A stretch of 64,000 bases of DNA from Gemmatimonadota bacterium. Lineage in GTDB: Bacteria > Gemmatimonadota > Gemmatimonadetes > Gemmatimonadales > Gemmatimonadaceae. The stretch is from the NCBI GenBank assembly GCA_027622655.1, contig JAQBYI010000007.1, positions 1 through 64,000 of the forward strand, given 5' to 3'. Positions 17,000 through 26,413 of the stretch are shown here, piece by piece. A program made the translations under genes and the position numbers. The notes beneath the pieces were generated by a model that saw only the letters and a program-made list of their open reading frames with translations, searched no databases and had not been told where the DNA came from. Numbering within the stretch: position 1 is the stretch's first letter; the number at the start of each line of letters is the position of its first letter.

Positions 17000-17872
17000 C
17001 TACGCTTCGGCCACCAGGCGCACGGCTGTTCCCGATGGATCGCGCGCAACGGCGGCGTTGTCGCCGTCGGCAGTCGTCGCTCCACCGGACTCGGTGATGC
17101 GCGCTGAGACTTCGGCGAGTTCCCGCGCGTCGCGAAGCATCAGTTCCCAGTACAGCAACTGCGGCTCGTCTGGCACGGATGCTTCGGCACCTCGCGCCCA
17201 GGTGTTCGCACCAAGGTGGTGGTGATAGCCGCCGGCACTCATGAAGAGCGCGCCGGGATATCGACGTACCATCACGTCGAATCCAATCGCGTCGCTGTAA
17301 AACGCTTCGGCGCTCACCAGGTCGCCAACGTGCAGGTGCATGTGTCCGATCGTCGTGCCTGCGGGCATTCCCGTCCACGGCCCGACCCCGGGTTCGCGCG
17401 CGAGCCCTTCTGCATCGAGCGGATCGGTGGCCATGGCCAGCTCGGTACCGTCATGGCGCCACTCGGCTTTCGGACGGTCCCTGTAGATCTCGATGCCGAG
17501 CCCGTCCGGGTCGTTGAGGTAGAGCGCTTCACTGACCAAATGGTCCGACATCCCCAGCCGAACGCCTTGCTCATGCAGGTGCAGCATCACACTGCCAAGC
17601 GACGCGCGATCGGGAAGTAGAATCGCGAAATGAAAGAGTCCGAGACGGCTGCGCGGCGGTAGCGCGCTCGCGACGGGCCGCTCCACGAGAGCGATGAGCG
17701 TTCGACCGCCGGCCGGTACTCCCAGCTGTGCTTCGCTGCCATCACGCCTCAGCAACACGAAGCCGAGGAGGTCGCGATAAAACGCGACTGAACGTTCGAG
17801 GTTCGTCACTTGCAACCGCACACCGCCCACGTGAGCGCCGTCGCTGAGCCGCGCGTTCATTTGCCTCGTCAT
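17000..17872 (-). CDS. VOC family (glyoxalase / catechol 2,3-dioxygenase-like) protein
   Basis: A 290-residue protein with two vicinal-oxygen-chelate modules. The first starts VGGVRLQVTNLERSVAFYRDLLGF and ends in DPDGLGIEIYRD. The second starts GHMHLHVGDLVSAEAFYSDAIGF and contains GGYHHHLGANTW. This arrangement matches CatE-like ring-cleavage dioxygenases, where His, His and Glu bind iron. Here His in HMHLHV, His in GGYHHHLG and Glu in the first DPDG segment are candidates. ATG 17872 overlaps the stop of the CHAD-CYTH gene (ATGA), so the start is well fixed and the genes are coupled. The substrate is unknown. Confidence 0.87.
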   Translation of the reverse strand: MTRQMNARLSDGAHVGGVRLQVTNLERSVAFYRDLLGFVLLRRDGSEAQLGVPAGGRTLIALVERPVASALPPRSRLGLFHFAILLPDRASLGSVMLHLHEQGVRLGMSDHLVSEALYLNDPDGLGIEIYRDRPKAEWRHDGTELAMATDPLDAEGLAREPGVGPWTGMPAGTTIGHMHLHVGDLVSAEAFYSDAIGFDVMVRRYPGALFMSAGGYHHHLGANTWARGAEASVPDEPQLLYWELMLRDARELAEVSARITESGGATTADGDNAAVARDPSGTAVRLVAEA

Positions 17873-19404
17873 CGAGCGAGTACGGCATTCACATACTCTG
17901 GCTCGTCGGTCACTTCGCGCACCAGGCATCGCGCCAGCCAGTCCGGAACCGGTACGTCGTCCCGCGCGGACCTCAACTCGATTTCGGCCAGCACGAGTCG
18001 CTGGTCGCGAAACTCATCGATCTCCCATACCTGCCCCGCGTCGGCCAGACGGTATCGGAACTTGCGGACCCGCTTCCCTTTCGTGAGTGGCCAGAGCGCC
18101 TTGAATACGGCGTAGCTGCACTCCTCTTCCACTTCAGTACGTACGAGCCCCGAACCTGTCTTGACGGTGCGAACGTAGCGCACGCCGTCGGCGGTCTTCA
18201 CGCGGCGTACGCGCTCGATCAGGACGCTGCCGGGCAGGTAGCCCTGCTCGATTTCCGCGACCGGCGCAGCCTTGGCCTCAGGCGGGAGTTTTCGCAGCAG
18301 GTACTTTCGTTCGATTTCCACTCCGGCCCCGCCAATGTCCTGCAGTTGGCGGATGACGTCGTGAACAGCATCGGCAAGTGCGGCGAAGTCGCGTTCCATC
18401 CACGCCGTCGTGAATTCAGTCCACGCCTCGTTGCGTCGCGTTTTGAGCCGCCTGCTCAGGGCGCGCAACCCCTTCTGAGGATTCCGACTCGTCACGCCGC
18501 CCTTCGACTTCGGCTGCGTTCGCGCATGGCGCCGCACGACCCGCGTGAACACGTACGCGTCGTGCATAGACCCAAGCAGATCCTGAAGTCGTTTCAACAA
18601 TTCGATGCACTCAGGAACGCCCTCCACCGGTCCGGCGAGCGGTTCAAGCAGATAGCGCAACCGCTTTCCCGCGATGCGCGCGCGATGCGCCTGCTCGTCG
18701 CTGTCCAGGTCTTCGATTGCAGCCAGGCATCGGCGAAGAACCGTAAACGCTTCCTGAACCTGACCCGCTGCGGTGGCAGCCCATCTATCGGCGGGTTCCT
18801 GATCCCAGACGGCGACGGCATACCGGGCCAGGTTCTTCCGTAGCCGGGCCGACACTTCGGTGAATTCCTCGGCCAGTACTGAACGCAACGCGGCGTCCGC
18901 ACGCGTCTTTTCAGCTCTGAGCCGTTTGGCGAGCCATCGAGCGCCAGGTCGCTCCGCGGGCTGCAGCGTTCCGCCCTGGGCGGTGATCCACTCGAGGTGA
19001 ACTTCGATGTCTCTACTGTCCGTGGTGACGCGTGCGAGCTCCGCGAGCCGCCGAAGCGTCTTCGAACCGACGCTGTCGCTCAACTCGCGATGGTAGGCAC
19101 GCATCCAGCTGCGCAACCGACGCATGGCGACACGGAAATCGTGCAACGCTTCCGTGTCGCCTTTCGCGCCCAGCCGTGGATACTCCGCGTCGATTGCATC
19201 GATCAATGCAATCGCCACCGCGCGCGCGGCGCGAGGCGTTGGTTCGATCAGCAGTGCACCGGCGTCAAACGGAGCGCTGGTGACTCCCTGTCCTTCGCGG
19301 GCCTCGGCCCGCGCGTTACGGCGCGCCACCGCCACCCGGGCGCTGCGCTGCAGGCGGCGTGCCGTCACGCAGGATGCGCTGGCGCTCGAGGTATGTCTCA
19401 CCAT
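17869..19404 (-). CDS. CHAD-CYTH domain protein in reversed order
   Basis: A cytoplasmic protein with a CHAD helical domain at residues about 50-330 (LHDFRVAMRRLRSWMRAYH and RIAGKRLRYLLE, the conserved His/Arg/Lys helices) and a CYTH triphosphate-tunnel domain at about 365-511, starting with the hallmark EIERKYLL. CHAD binds polyphosphate and CYTH enzymes hydrolyse triphosphate compounds, so a polyphosphate-related role is likely. The usual fusion is CYTH first, then CHAD; here the order is swapped. The start is uncertain: ATG 19404 overlaps the S9 gene by 89 bp, and GTG 19329 gives a 14-bp overlap. The frame lacks other starts before the CHAD domain. Confidence 0.86.
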   Translation of the reverse strand: MVRHTSSASASCVTARRLQRSARVAVARRNARAEAREGQGVTSAPFDAGALLIEPTPRAARAVAIALIDAIDAEYPRLGAKGDTEALHDFRVAMRRLRSWMRAYHRELSDSVGSKTLRRLAELARVTTDSRDIEVHLEWITAQGGTLQPAERPGARWLAKRLRAEKTRADAALRSVLAEEFTEVSARLRKNLARYAVAVWDQEPADRWAATAAGQVQEAFTVLRRCLAAIEDLDSDEQAHRARIAGKRLRYLLEPLAGPVEGVPECIELLKRLQDLLGSMHDAYVFTRVVRRHARTQPKSKGGVTSRNPQKGLRALSRRLKTRRNEAWTEFTTAWMERDFAALADAVHDVIRQLQDIGGAGVEIERKYLLRKLPPEAKAAPVAEIEQGYLPGSVLIERVRRVKTADGVRYVRTVKTGSGLVRTEVEEECSYAVFKALWPLTKGKRVRKFRYRLADAGQVWEIDEFRDQRLVLAEIELRSARDDVPVPDWLARCLVREVTDEPEYVNAVLAR

Positions 19405-22255
19405 TCGAGATCCAGTCCGCGGCCGGCTCGTCCTTCAAATAGTGAGCGAACCACTCGAGTTGGCGTTTCTGATAGTCTCGCTGACTCTCAGCGCGCGCGA
19501 CGTTGTGGTTCTCGCCTTCGTACACGAGGTACACCACCTGTTTGCCGAGCCGGCGTCCGAAGTTGTACAGCTCCTGACTTTGGAACGGATTCACGTTTCC
19601 GTCTGAATCGCCTTCCTCGAGAAGCAACGGAATGCGCAGCGAGTCCATCGCGAACACCGTCGAGTTCCTGATATACGCTTCGCGATCCTCCCACAGCGGC
19701 ACTTCCATGCGCTCCTGACTCGTCTCGAAATGCTGGCTCTCCGCGAAACCGGAGTTTCCGGACGTGTAGCCGTACATCGAAATGAGGTTGGTGAGCGGCG
19801 CGCCGGCAATCGCGGCTGCGAATGTTCCGGGCGCGTGCACCGCGTAGAACGCACTCTGGTAGCCGCCCCACGAATGGCCCATCGCACCCACGCGCTTGCC
19901 GTCGATGTCGCCCACGCTCGCCAGCACCGTCTTCACCGCAGACGTCACGCAGTCGAGGCCAGACCAGCCGGGATTGCGTTTCTCGAAGACAACGTCGGGC
20001 CTGAGAACGAAGTATCCGTTCTGGCTGAAAACCTGAGTGTTGTACACCGTGCGATCGCTCAGACCCACGTACTGATTGAATCCCTGCGACAGCAGTTCGT
20101 AGTAGTGCACGACCATCGGATACTTCTTGCCCGGTTCGTAGTTTGCCGGATACGTCAGCATCATCTGCAGTTTTTCGCCACGCTTGTTGCGGTAATCCAT
20201 CAACTCCTGCCGGCCCCACGCGTAGTCCGACTGGAACGCATTGGTGTGCGACACTTGCGTGGCGCTGCCGAGCGCATCCGACGTAGCTACGAAGTAGTCC
20301 GGCGAGTCGCCGAAACTCTGCTCCAGATACACGTACGTCTCGGCGTCGCGTGCCTTTCGGATCTGGGTTACTGATTTGTCGCGCCAGACGAGCGGTTCCA
20401 CCTTGCCCGCAGCGAGCTTGGCGTATCCGCTCTGCTTGCTGCGGTTGCCAAACATGGAGAGCATCACGGGCTTCGAGAAATCGATCGCTTGCGCACCGCC
20501 GCCACCACCGCCACCGCCCCGGCCGCCGAATCCGCCGCCCGCACGGTCTGGGTCGAGCGATACGTAGCGGTAGATGGTCGTGTCCTCACGGCCACGTGTC
20601 AGGCGCTCCGCGGCCGAGCCATCGACGCTCAGCCGCCACACGTCAAACCGGTCGTAGACCACTGCGGCTCGCTCGTCGGGAGTCCAGCCGGCAAATCCGT
20701 ACACAGACCGCTCGGGAAGCGGGTGATCGTCCTCGAGGTTGACGAAGCTGCTTCGAATCTTTCCCGTGAGGTTCGTGCGCTTGCCGGTCGATGCGTCGAA
20801 CGCCCACCAATGTCCCTTCTGCGCGTACAACACGTGCGCTCCGCTGGGCGATATCGCCGTGGCACCAATCGCGTGCGCAACGACTTGCACGCGATTTCCC
20901 GTTCCCACGTCAACACGGTACACATCGCGATACGAACGGCCGGTCATCACTTCTTGTGCGTAGGGAGACTGGTCGCTCGCGATCGCCGCGTTGCGCTGCT
21001 CGGAGAACTGCAGCGTCTCGTAGGGATCGTAGGAAAGCCGCACCACGTGGTCAGAAGAAACGTTCCACGAAACCGGCAGCGTACGCCGTCGGTCTTGCGC
21101 CGCACCTACTTCCTGCTGGTGAAACTGACGCAGATCCTTCCAGTGCCAGACCTGCACACGCGCCGGAGCTGAGCCGGCGCGCCCGCCGCGTCCGCCGCGT
21201 CCGGCCGGGGCCGGCTTCGGTTCGCGCGGCGCAATGCCGAACACGAGAGAGCTTCCGTTTTCGCTCCACTGCAGCGCACGGTACGATGCCACGCGCGTGT
21301 CCTTCGAGAATGACGCATCTGTAGAGAAATCGTATTCCAGACGCGACGGTGTCGCACTCACGTCCTTCCAGGCGATGACGACGACGCTCGTATCGACAAA
21401 CATCGTGTCGGTTCGGCTACGGAACACCGCCAGATCGTTACTCTCGGCACGCCACGCAATTCCGGTGTAGTCGTGATCGCCCGCATCGAGCGACCTCAGT
21501 GCCCCGGTCGTCGCGTCGAAGAGTTGCACGCCGTTTCCGGTGCGACCGTCAACGTCGACCGTCATCGCCAGTAGCGTCCCAGCGCCGGCCCACGCGAATT
21601 CCGCGATGTTGCCGAACGTGACCTGCGTGCCGCCCGCGAGATTCCTTACCACCAGATCGGCACCGCGTGCGGCGGGTGGGGATCCAGCAGCGGCGGGCGC
21701 ACGATAGCGCCGCAGCGCGGCGTGCGCCCCGTCACGCGACAGTTCGAATGACTGGACGTCGTCGAACGACACCGTTGTTCCGGCGCTGAGATCAATGAGC
21801 CCCACCTTGTTTCGCGCGCCCGCACCGCCTGCTCCGCCACGCCCGCCGCGCCCACCAGCGCCACGCCCACCAGCGCCACGCCCACCAGCACCGCTACCTT
21901 CCGATCCACTCGTATCCGGCGCGATGGTGTAAGCCAACCACCGGCTGTCACGCGTGAACCGGGGCGCAGATCCACGCGCCACAGTCTGCTCCGCGCCGCC
22001 CGCAACGAGCCGATAGCGCAGCTCGTTCGCTCCGTTCACCCTGCGGAGCTCGTACGCAATCCATTTGCCGTCCGGCGACAGATCGGCGCCGGCAACGGAC
22101 TCCCATTTGGTGTACTCGCTGGCCGGAACAGGTCCTCTGGCGGCTTGCGCCACGGACGCAGTCGCGCCCTGAGCGCGGGCAATTCCCGTTACCGAAACGG
22201 CTACGGCGATGATGACGACCGAAAGGACGGTCAGGGTGTCTCGAACGCTCTGCAT
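19316..22255 (-). CDS. Exported S9 family prolyl oligopeptidase-type peptidase
   Basis: A 979-residue exported serine peptidase with an N-terminal propeller and a C-terminal alpha/beta hydrolase domain. The nucleophile is Ser in GAMGHSWGGYQSAF, the Asp is in LEEGDSDGNVNP, and the His is in YEGENHNVARAES. Three Gly/Arg-rich loops interrupt the propeller (GGRGAGGRGAGGRGGRGG, GRGGRGGRAG and GFGGRGGGGGGGG). The first overlaps a 15-bp DNA repeat, and the C-terminus ends GGGGAP. ATG 22255 has AGGAAGAG upstream and leads directly into a signal peptide, so it is preferred over an in-frame ATG further upstream. It is divergent from the M14 gene. Substrates are probably proline-containing or other short peptides. 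Confidence 0.93.
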   Translation of the reverse strand: MQSVRDTLTVLSVVIIAVAVSVTGIARAQGATASVAQAARGPVPASEYTKWESVAGADLSPDGKWIAYELRRVNGANELRYRLVAGGAEQTVARGSAPRFTRDSRWLAYTIAPDTSGSEGSGAGGRGAGGRGAGGRGGRGGAGGAGARNKVGLIDLSAGTTVSFDDVQSFELSRDGAHAALRRYRAPAAAGSPPAARGADLVVRNLAGGTQVTFGNIAEFAWAGAGTLLAMTVDVDGRTGNGVQLFDATTGALRSLDAGDHDYTGIAWRAESNDLAVFRSRTDTMFVDTSVVVIAWKDVSATPSRLEYDFSTDASFSKDTRVASYRALQWSENGSSLVFGIAPREPKPAPAGRGGRGGRAGSAPARVQVWHWKDLRQFHQQEVGAAQDRRRTLPVSWNVSSDHVVRLSYDPYETLQFSEQRNAAIASDQSPYAQEVMTGRSYRDVYRVDVGTGNRVQVVAHAIGATAISPSGAHVLYAQKGHWWAFDASTGKRTNLTGKIRSSFVNLEDDHPLPERSVYGFAGWTPDERAAVVYDRFDVWRLSVDGSAAERLTRGREDTTIYRYVSLDPDRAGGGFGGRGGGGGGGGAQAIDFSKPVMLSMFGNRSKQSGYAKLAAGKVEPLVWRDKSVTQIRKARDAETYVYLEQSFGDSPDYFVATSDALGSATQVSHTNAFQSDYAWGRQELMDYRNKRGEKLQMMLTYPANYEPGKKYPMVVHYYELLSQGFNQYVGLSDRTVYNTQVFSQNGYFVLRPDVVFEKRNPGWSGLDCVTSAVKTVLASVGDIDGKRVGAMGHSWGGYQSAFYAVHAPGTFAAAIAGAPLTNLISMYGYTSGNSGFAESQHFETSQERMEVPLWEDREAYIRNSTVFAMDSLRIPLLLEEGDSDGNVNPFQSQELYNFGRRLGKQVVYLVYEGENHNVARAESQRDYQKRQLEWFAHYLKDEPAADWISNGETYLERQRILRDGTPPAAQRPGGGGAP
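21851..21891. repeat. 15-bp tandem repeat inside the S9 peptidase gene
   Basis: Unit cccaccagcgccacg occurs 2.7 times, in frame, encoding part of the GGRGA repeat of the first Gly/Arg-rich loop of the S9 peptidase. Confidence 0.85.
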
Positions 22256-22362
22256 GGTTACTCTTCCTGAACGGATGTGGAGGCCATCATCATACGGTCT
22301 GGCCCACCTCATTTCCACGGCGCGCTGGTCCCATGCCGCGTGCCGCCCTAACGGAGTTGCTC

Positions 22363-25035
22363 ATGCCGGTTCCAACTCTGCCGTGCGTTTCGCGCCGGCT
22401 GTTCGCCCTTCTGGCCGTCGCGGCTCTCTCCGGCACGATTGCCGAGGGCCAGACGCCAGCCGCGGTCCCCGCACCGGAATCTGTATTCGGGTTCAAGGTC
22501 GGCGCCGATAGCCAGCTTTTCGACTACGCACAGTCCATCGCGTACTTCCAGCGGCTCGCGAGCGCCAGTAACCGGATCAAGCTGATCGAGGTCGGAAAGA
22601 CCTCGTTCGGCAAGCCGTGGACAGTGGCGATCATTTCGTCTCCGCAGAATCTCGCGCGGCTCGACCACTACAAAGAGATCAACCAGCGACTCGCGCATCC
22701 CGACGGCCTGAGCGACAGCGCCGCGCGCGCGCTTGCGCGCGAAGGCAAGGTCTTCGTCGACATCAGCGGCGGCCTGCATGCATCGGAAATAGCGGGATCG
22801 CAGCACACGCCTCAGCTTGCGTACGATCTCCTCTCCAGGGCCGCCGAACCCGAAATTGACGCGATTTTCGACAACGTGATATTCATGCTCTGGCCATCGA
22901 TCAATCCCGATGGGCAGGACATCGTCGTGAACTGGTGCCGCGACCAGTATGCCGGACGGAATACCAGAATGGAGCTCTACCAGAAATACATCGGGCACGA
23001 CAACAATCGCGACAGCTACATGATGAACGTCATTGAGTCGCGGGTCATCCAGAAGACGTGGCGTGAGTGGGAGCCCGACATCATCTACGTGCACCACCAG
23101 TCGTCGCCTGAGCCGACGCGCATGTGGATTCCGCCGTTCGCCGATCCCGTTGGCCAGCGCGCGCCGCCGCTTCCCGCGCGCACGATCAACACCATCGGGA
23201 TGTACATCGCTCAGGAACTCGACGCGCACGGCCAGCCCGGCGGCGTACACATGCTCGCGACATTCGATGCGTACTATCCCGGCTACATCGACTACATGCC
23301 GGTGTACCAGAACATCCCGGCTTGGTGGACCGAGACGCAGGGCGGAAGCTGCGCAACTCCCAAGCAGCCCGGACGTCCGGAGAATTTTTCACCTGCGTAC
23401 CGTGAGCTGCGTCCGCAGGCGTTGTACCTGAGCCCGTGGGAAGGTGGCCCGTGGGGACTGCGCGACGCCGTGGACTACATGGTGACGGCGTCCCGCGCCA
23501 CGCTCAAGTTCGCGTCCAAGTTCCGTGAAGAGGTGCTCTACAATCGCTACCAGTCCGGCCGCGACGTCATCCGCAAGTACCGAACGTCGGCGCCGTACGC
23601 ATACATCGTTCCGCAGAAACAGCACGATCCCATGGCGCCGGTCGAACTTCTGCGCCGTTTCGCGTTCCATGGTGTTCGCATCAGCCAGCTTGATCGCGAT
23701 ATGACCCACGAAGGCACGTCCTACCCTAAGGGAACGTGGGTTGTGCCATTGGATCAGGAGTTCGGCGAACTCGTCCGCGAAGTCTTCGAGGTACAGAATT
23801 ATCCCGAAATGGGAGATGATCTCCCGTACGACGCGGCCGGGTGGACGTTGCCGTTCCAGATGGGCGTCAAAGTGGCCGAGGCGACGCAGCCTCTTTCGGC
23901 CGACTTCCGCGCGGCAATGACGGCCGTGCGCGGAACGCCGGAACCGTGGGGCATGTCGCCCGACTATCCGTTTACGACAAACGCCGTCGCCGCGGGAATC
24001 GTCGCGCCGGGTGGTGGCGCGTCGGGACGTGGTGATCACCTGCTGATCAACCCTGCCGAGAACAACGGATTTCGTTTCGTTACCAAGGCGCTCGCGGCGG
24101 GTGCCACGGTTCGCTATGTACCAGAGGCTCCCGCCGGTGGGGCACGTTGGGCTGTCAGTGGACTTGCCACGGCGAGCGCCAATACGTGGGCCACAGAGCT
24201 CTCGGTAAACGCACAACGGATAGCATCGCTTCCGCCATCACAGGTCGCGCCGAAGCGGGTCGCGCTCTACAAGGCGGCGCCGGGCAACATGGATGAAGGC
24301 TGGACGGAATGGTTGTTCGACACGCACGGATACGATTACTCGTTGATCGGCCCTGAAGACCTGCAGTCGGGGAACCTCAACGACAGATTAGACGTGATCG
24401 TCACGGGATCACAGGCGTTCGGCGCCGCTGGTGGTGGTGGACGTGGCGGGCGCGGTGGGGGAGGGGGACGCGGCGGCGGCGTGGATAGCACAGCGCTCCG
24501 CGCCGGAGAGGCGCGCACCGCTTCTGTTGGAGCCTTCGTGAATGACGGCGGAACGCTCGTCACGTGGAACCAGGGCGCAACCGCCGCGGTCGGGTCGTTG
24601 AATCTTCCCGTGCGAAACGTCGTGGCTGGTCTGCCAAGGAGCGAGTACTTCACGGGAAGCTCGCTGATGCAGGTTGTGGTGGACATCGCCCATCCAGTGA
24701 TGGCCGGGATGCCCGCGTCGGCCGACGTCATGGTCAGCGGCAGCCCGGTTTTTGCCACGACAGAAGGTTTCGACGGATCGGTAATCGCAAAGTTCACTCC
24801 GAGACCGCTCCGCTCAGGCTACCTCAGCGGTGCCAAGTACATCCAACAGCAGGCAGCCGCGCTCGACGTGAAGCGCGGCAAGGGGCACGTAGTGCTCTTC
24901 GGCTTTCAGCCGCAGTGGCGCGGCCAGCCCACCAGCACGTTCCGCATGGTGTTCAACTCGCTGATGTTCGGAGGCGAGGTGAGCGCCGCTGCCAAGGGAA
25001 CGCCGGGATTCTTTCAACCGCCGATCGTGCCCTAG
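22363..25035 (+). CDS. Exported M14 family zinc carboxypeptidase
   Basis: An 890-residue exported metallopeptidase. The M14 core is at the N-terminal side: GGLHASEIAGSQ gives the first His and Glu zinc ligands, and SINPDGQDIVVNW is the following conserved segment. A long C-terminal extension holds a glutamine amidotransferase-like or jelly-roll-like region and a Gly/Arg loop (GGGGRGGRGGGGGRGGG). This M14 subtype with a large extension is common among exported proteins of environmental bacteria. ATG 22363 follows cggag at good spacing and starts a signal peptide; ATG 22333 is in frame but poorly placed. It is divergent from the S9 peptidase. Confidence 0.9.
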   Translation: MPVPTLPCVSRRLFALLAVAALSGTIAEGQTPAAVPAPESVFGFKVGADSQLFDYAQSIAYFQRLASASNRIKLIEVGKTSFGKPWTVAIISSPQNLARLDHYKEINQRLAHPDGLSDSAARALAREGKVFVDISGGLHASEIAGSQHTPQLAYDLLSRAAEPEIDAIFDNVIFMLWPSINPDGQDIVVNWCRDQYAGRNTRMELYQKYIGHDNNRDSYMMNVIESRVIQKTWREWEPDIIYVHHQSSPEPTRMWIPPFADPVGQRAPPLPARTINTIGMYIAQELDAHGQPGGVHMLATFDAYYPGYIDYMPVYQNIPAWWTETQGGSCATPKQPGRPENFSPAYRELRPQALYLSPWEGGPWGLRDAVDYMVTASRATLKFASKFREEVLYNRYQSGRDVIRKYRTSAPYAYIVPQKQHDPMAPVELLRRFAFHGVRISQLDRDMTHEGTSYPKGTWVVPLDQEFGELVREVFEVQNYPEMGDDLPYDAAGWTLPFQMGVKVAEATQPLSADFRAAMTAVRGTPEPWGMSPDYPFTTNAVAAGIVAPGGGASGRGDHLLINPAENNGFRFVTKALAAGATVRYVPEAPAGGARWAVSGLATASANTWATELSVNAQRIASLPPSQVAPKRVALYKAAPGNMDEGWTEWLFDTHGYDYSLIGPEDLQSGNLNDRLDVIVTGSQAFGAAGGGGRGGRGGGGGRGGGVDSTALRAGEARTASVGAFVNDGGTLVTWNQGATAAVGSLNLPVRNVVAGLPRSEYFTGSSLMQVVVDIAHPVMAGMPASADVMVSGSPVFATTEGFDGSVIAKFTPRPLRSGYLSGAKYIQQQAAALDVKRGKGHVVLFGFQPQWRGQPTSTFRMVFNSLMFGGEVSAAAKGTPGFFQPPIVP

Positions 25036-25052
25036 CACTGAGTACCAACAAC

Positions 25053-25089
25053 AAAGCGGCCGGCAGGATTTGCTCCCGCCGGCCGCTTT
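25053..25089. terminator. Bidirectional intrinsic terminator
   Basis: A perfect 12-bp inverted repeat (aaagcggccggc and gccggccgcttt) around a 13-base loop is followed by T residues. It lies between the convergent M14 and secreted-protein genes and has A and T runs on opposite ends, so it can terminate in both directions. Confidence 0.9.
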
Positions 25090-25108
25090 TGATTTCTGGA
25101 GCCGCTGC

Positions 25109-26398
25109 CTACTGATCCGCTGGCGGCTTGCGCACCGCGGTGCGCGTCGAGCCACTCGAGCCGCTGCTGCTTCCTGCGCTGCTCGATGAACCGCTGCTCG
25201 ATGAACCGCTGCTCGACGAACCGGAGGAGCCCGACGACTGCGTCGAGGCGCCGCCCGACGACCCGGAACTCGAACCGCTCGTATAGCCCTTGCCCTTCAC
25301 GACGCGTCCGCCTGACGATCCGCCACTGCCGCCGATGCCGCCGCCGATGCCTCCGCCGTTGTCCGACGACCGGTTCACGATCACGATCGGCCGCGAACCG
25401 GGATAGTAGCCGTAGTACGGCGAATAGAACGGCGAGGAATAGCCATATCCGAACGCCGAGTTTTGATAGCCGTAGGAGTATGGAGAGTACATGCCATACA
25501 GGTAATACGGGTCATAGAGATAGCCGCCCGTGTACCAACCATCGTTCATGGCGCGTCCGTAGCGGTCGCTTGACATGCCAATCGTTCGATTCGTGGTCGT
25601 GCGTTCACGGAACGCCGCGTCGCGCGTATTGGCATCGAGCGAAAACACGGCGGGATGCGCGATCGCCACGAGCACGTCAATCACCGACGACGCAACGCCG
25701 GCGTCGGCAAGCGCGATGAGATTCTTCGCGTCTATCGACACTTTGACGCCTTCCGTGCGCTCCGTCAGCCAGGTCGCGGCCACGCCACTGTCCACCGATG
25801 TTGCGACGTCCGCAATGTCGGCCAGCGTCAGCGGCGATGACGCCGCAAGAACGGCATTGCTGGCCGCCGGGCCGCGTAGCGATAACGCCGGCATCACAGC
25901 CGCCGGTAGTCCGGCCGTGTCGAGCAGCGCCTGGTATCGCGCTACTGCAACGCCGGTCGCCTGACCGCTCGACACACCACGAACATCGAGCCACTCATAC
26001 TGCGGACTGAACGACATCACACCATTGACATGCCGCGTTACGCCGCCCGGGCACGTCATCGCCTCGGACGTGTACACGCGCGTGCCTGTTTCTGACCAGC
26101 GCGCGGTTTCGGTACCCGTGCACCTGGCTCGCGAAAACTCGTGCGGCATACCATCAGCTTCCACTCGCACGCGATCCACGACGGTCGACCCGACCACCGA
26201 GATGATCTCGACCGCCGAAGTGCCAGTTGCCGGTACGACGCACACCGTCCCCCGGCTCGTTATCGTCGACGATGTCGTCGTCCAGCACCCCGTCCACGCC
26301 CGCCAGCGGGCGTCCGGTTCCTGTGCGTGAAGTGCAGCAGCCGTCACTGAAAGCGTGATCAGCCCGGCGAGTCCGCGACGCATCATAGTTGAGTCCAT
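25109..26398 (-). CDS. Secreted protein with Tyr-rich middle and Gly/Ser-rich tail
   Basis: A 429-residue exported protein of unknown function. A signal peptide (RRGLAGLITLSVTAAALHA) leads to a Cys-containing domain (WTGCWTTT and TVCVVPA). A helical middle follows (LADIADVATSVDSGVAATWLTERTEG), then a Tyr/Gly/Pro-rich segment (YDPYYLYGMYSPYSYGYQ) and a basic, Gly/Ser low-complexity tail. The tail carries a 15-bp DNA repeat. The pattern suggests a cell-surface or outer-membrane-associated protein. ATG 26398 follows GAGGGAG, and 15 bp separate it from the upstream beta-barrel gene, so the two form an operon. Confidence 0.8.
   Translation of the reverse strand: MDSTMMRRGLAGLITLSVTAAALHAQEPDARWRAWTGCWTTTSSTITSRGTVCVVPATGTSAVEIISVVGSTVVDRVRVEADGMPHEFSRARCTGTETARWSETGTRVYTSEAMTCPGGVTRHVNGVMSFSPQYEWLDVRGVSSGQATGVAVARYQALLDTAGLPAAVMPALSLRGPAASNAVLAASSPLTLADIADVATSVDSGVAATWLTERTEGVKVSIDAKNLIALADAGVASSVIDVLVAIAHPAVFSLDANTRDAAFRERTTTNRTIGMSSDRYGRAMNDGWYTGGYLYDPYYLYGMYSPYSYGYQNSAFGYGYSSPFYSPYYGYYPGSRPIVIVNRSSDNGGGIGGGIGGSGGSSGGRVVKGKGYTSGSSSGSSGGASTQSSGSSGSSSSGSSSSGSSSSAGSSSGSSGSTRTAVRKPPADQ
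25179..25223. repeat. 15-bp tandem repeat in the Ser/Gly tail of the secreted protein
   Basis: Unit ctgctcgatgaaccg occurs three times (one mismatch in the third) and encodes the SSGSS repeats near the C-terminus of the secreted protein. Confidence 0.85.
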
Positions 26399-26413
26399 TT
26401 GATCGACTCCCTC

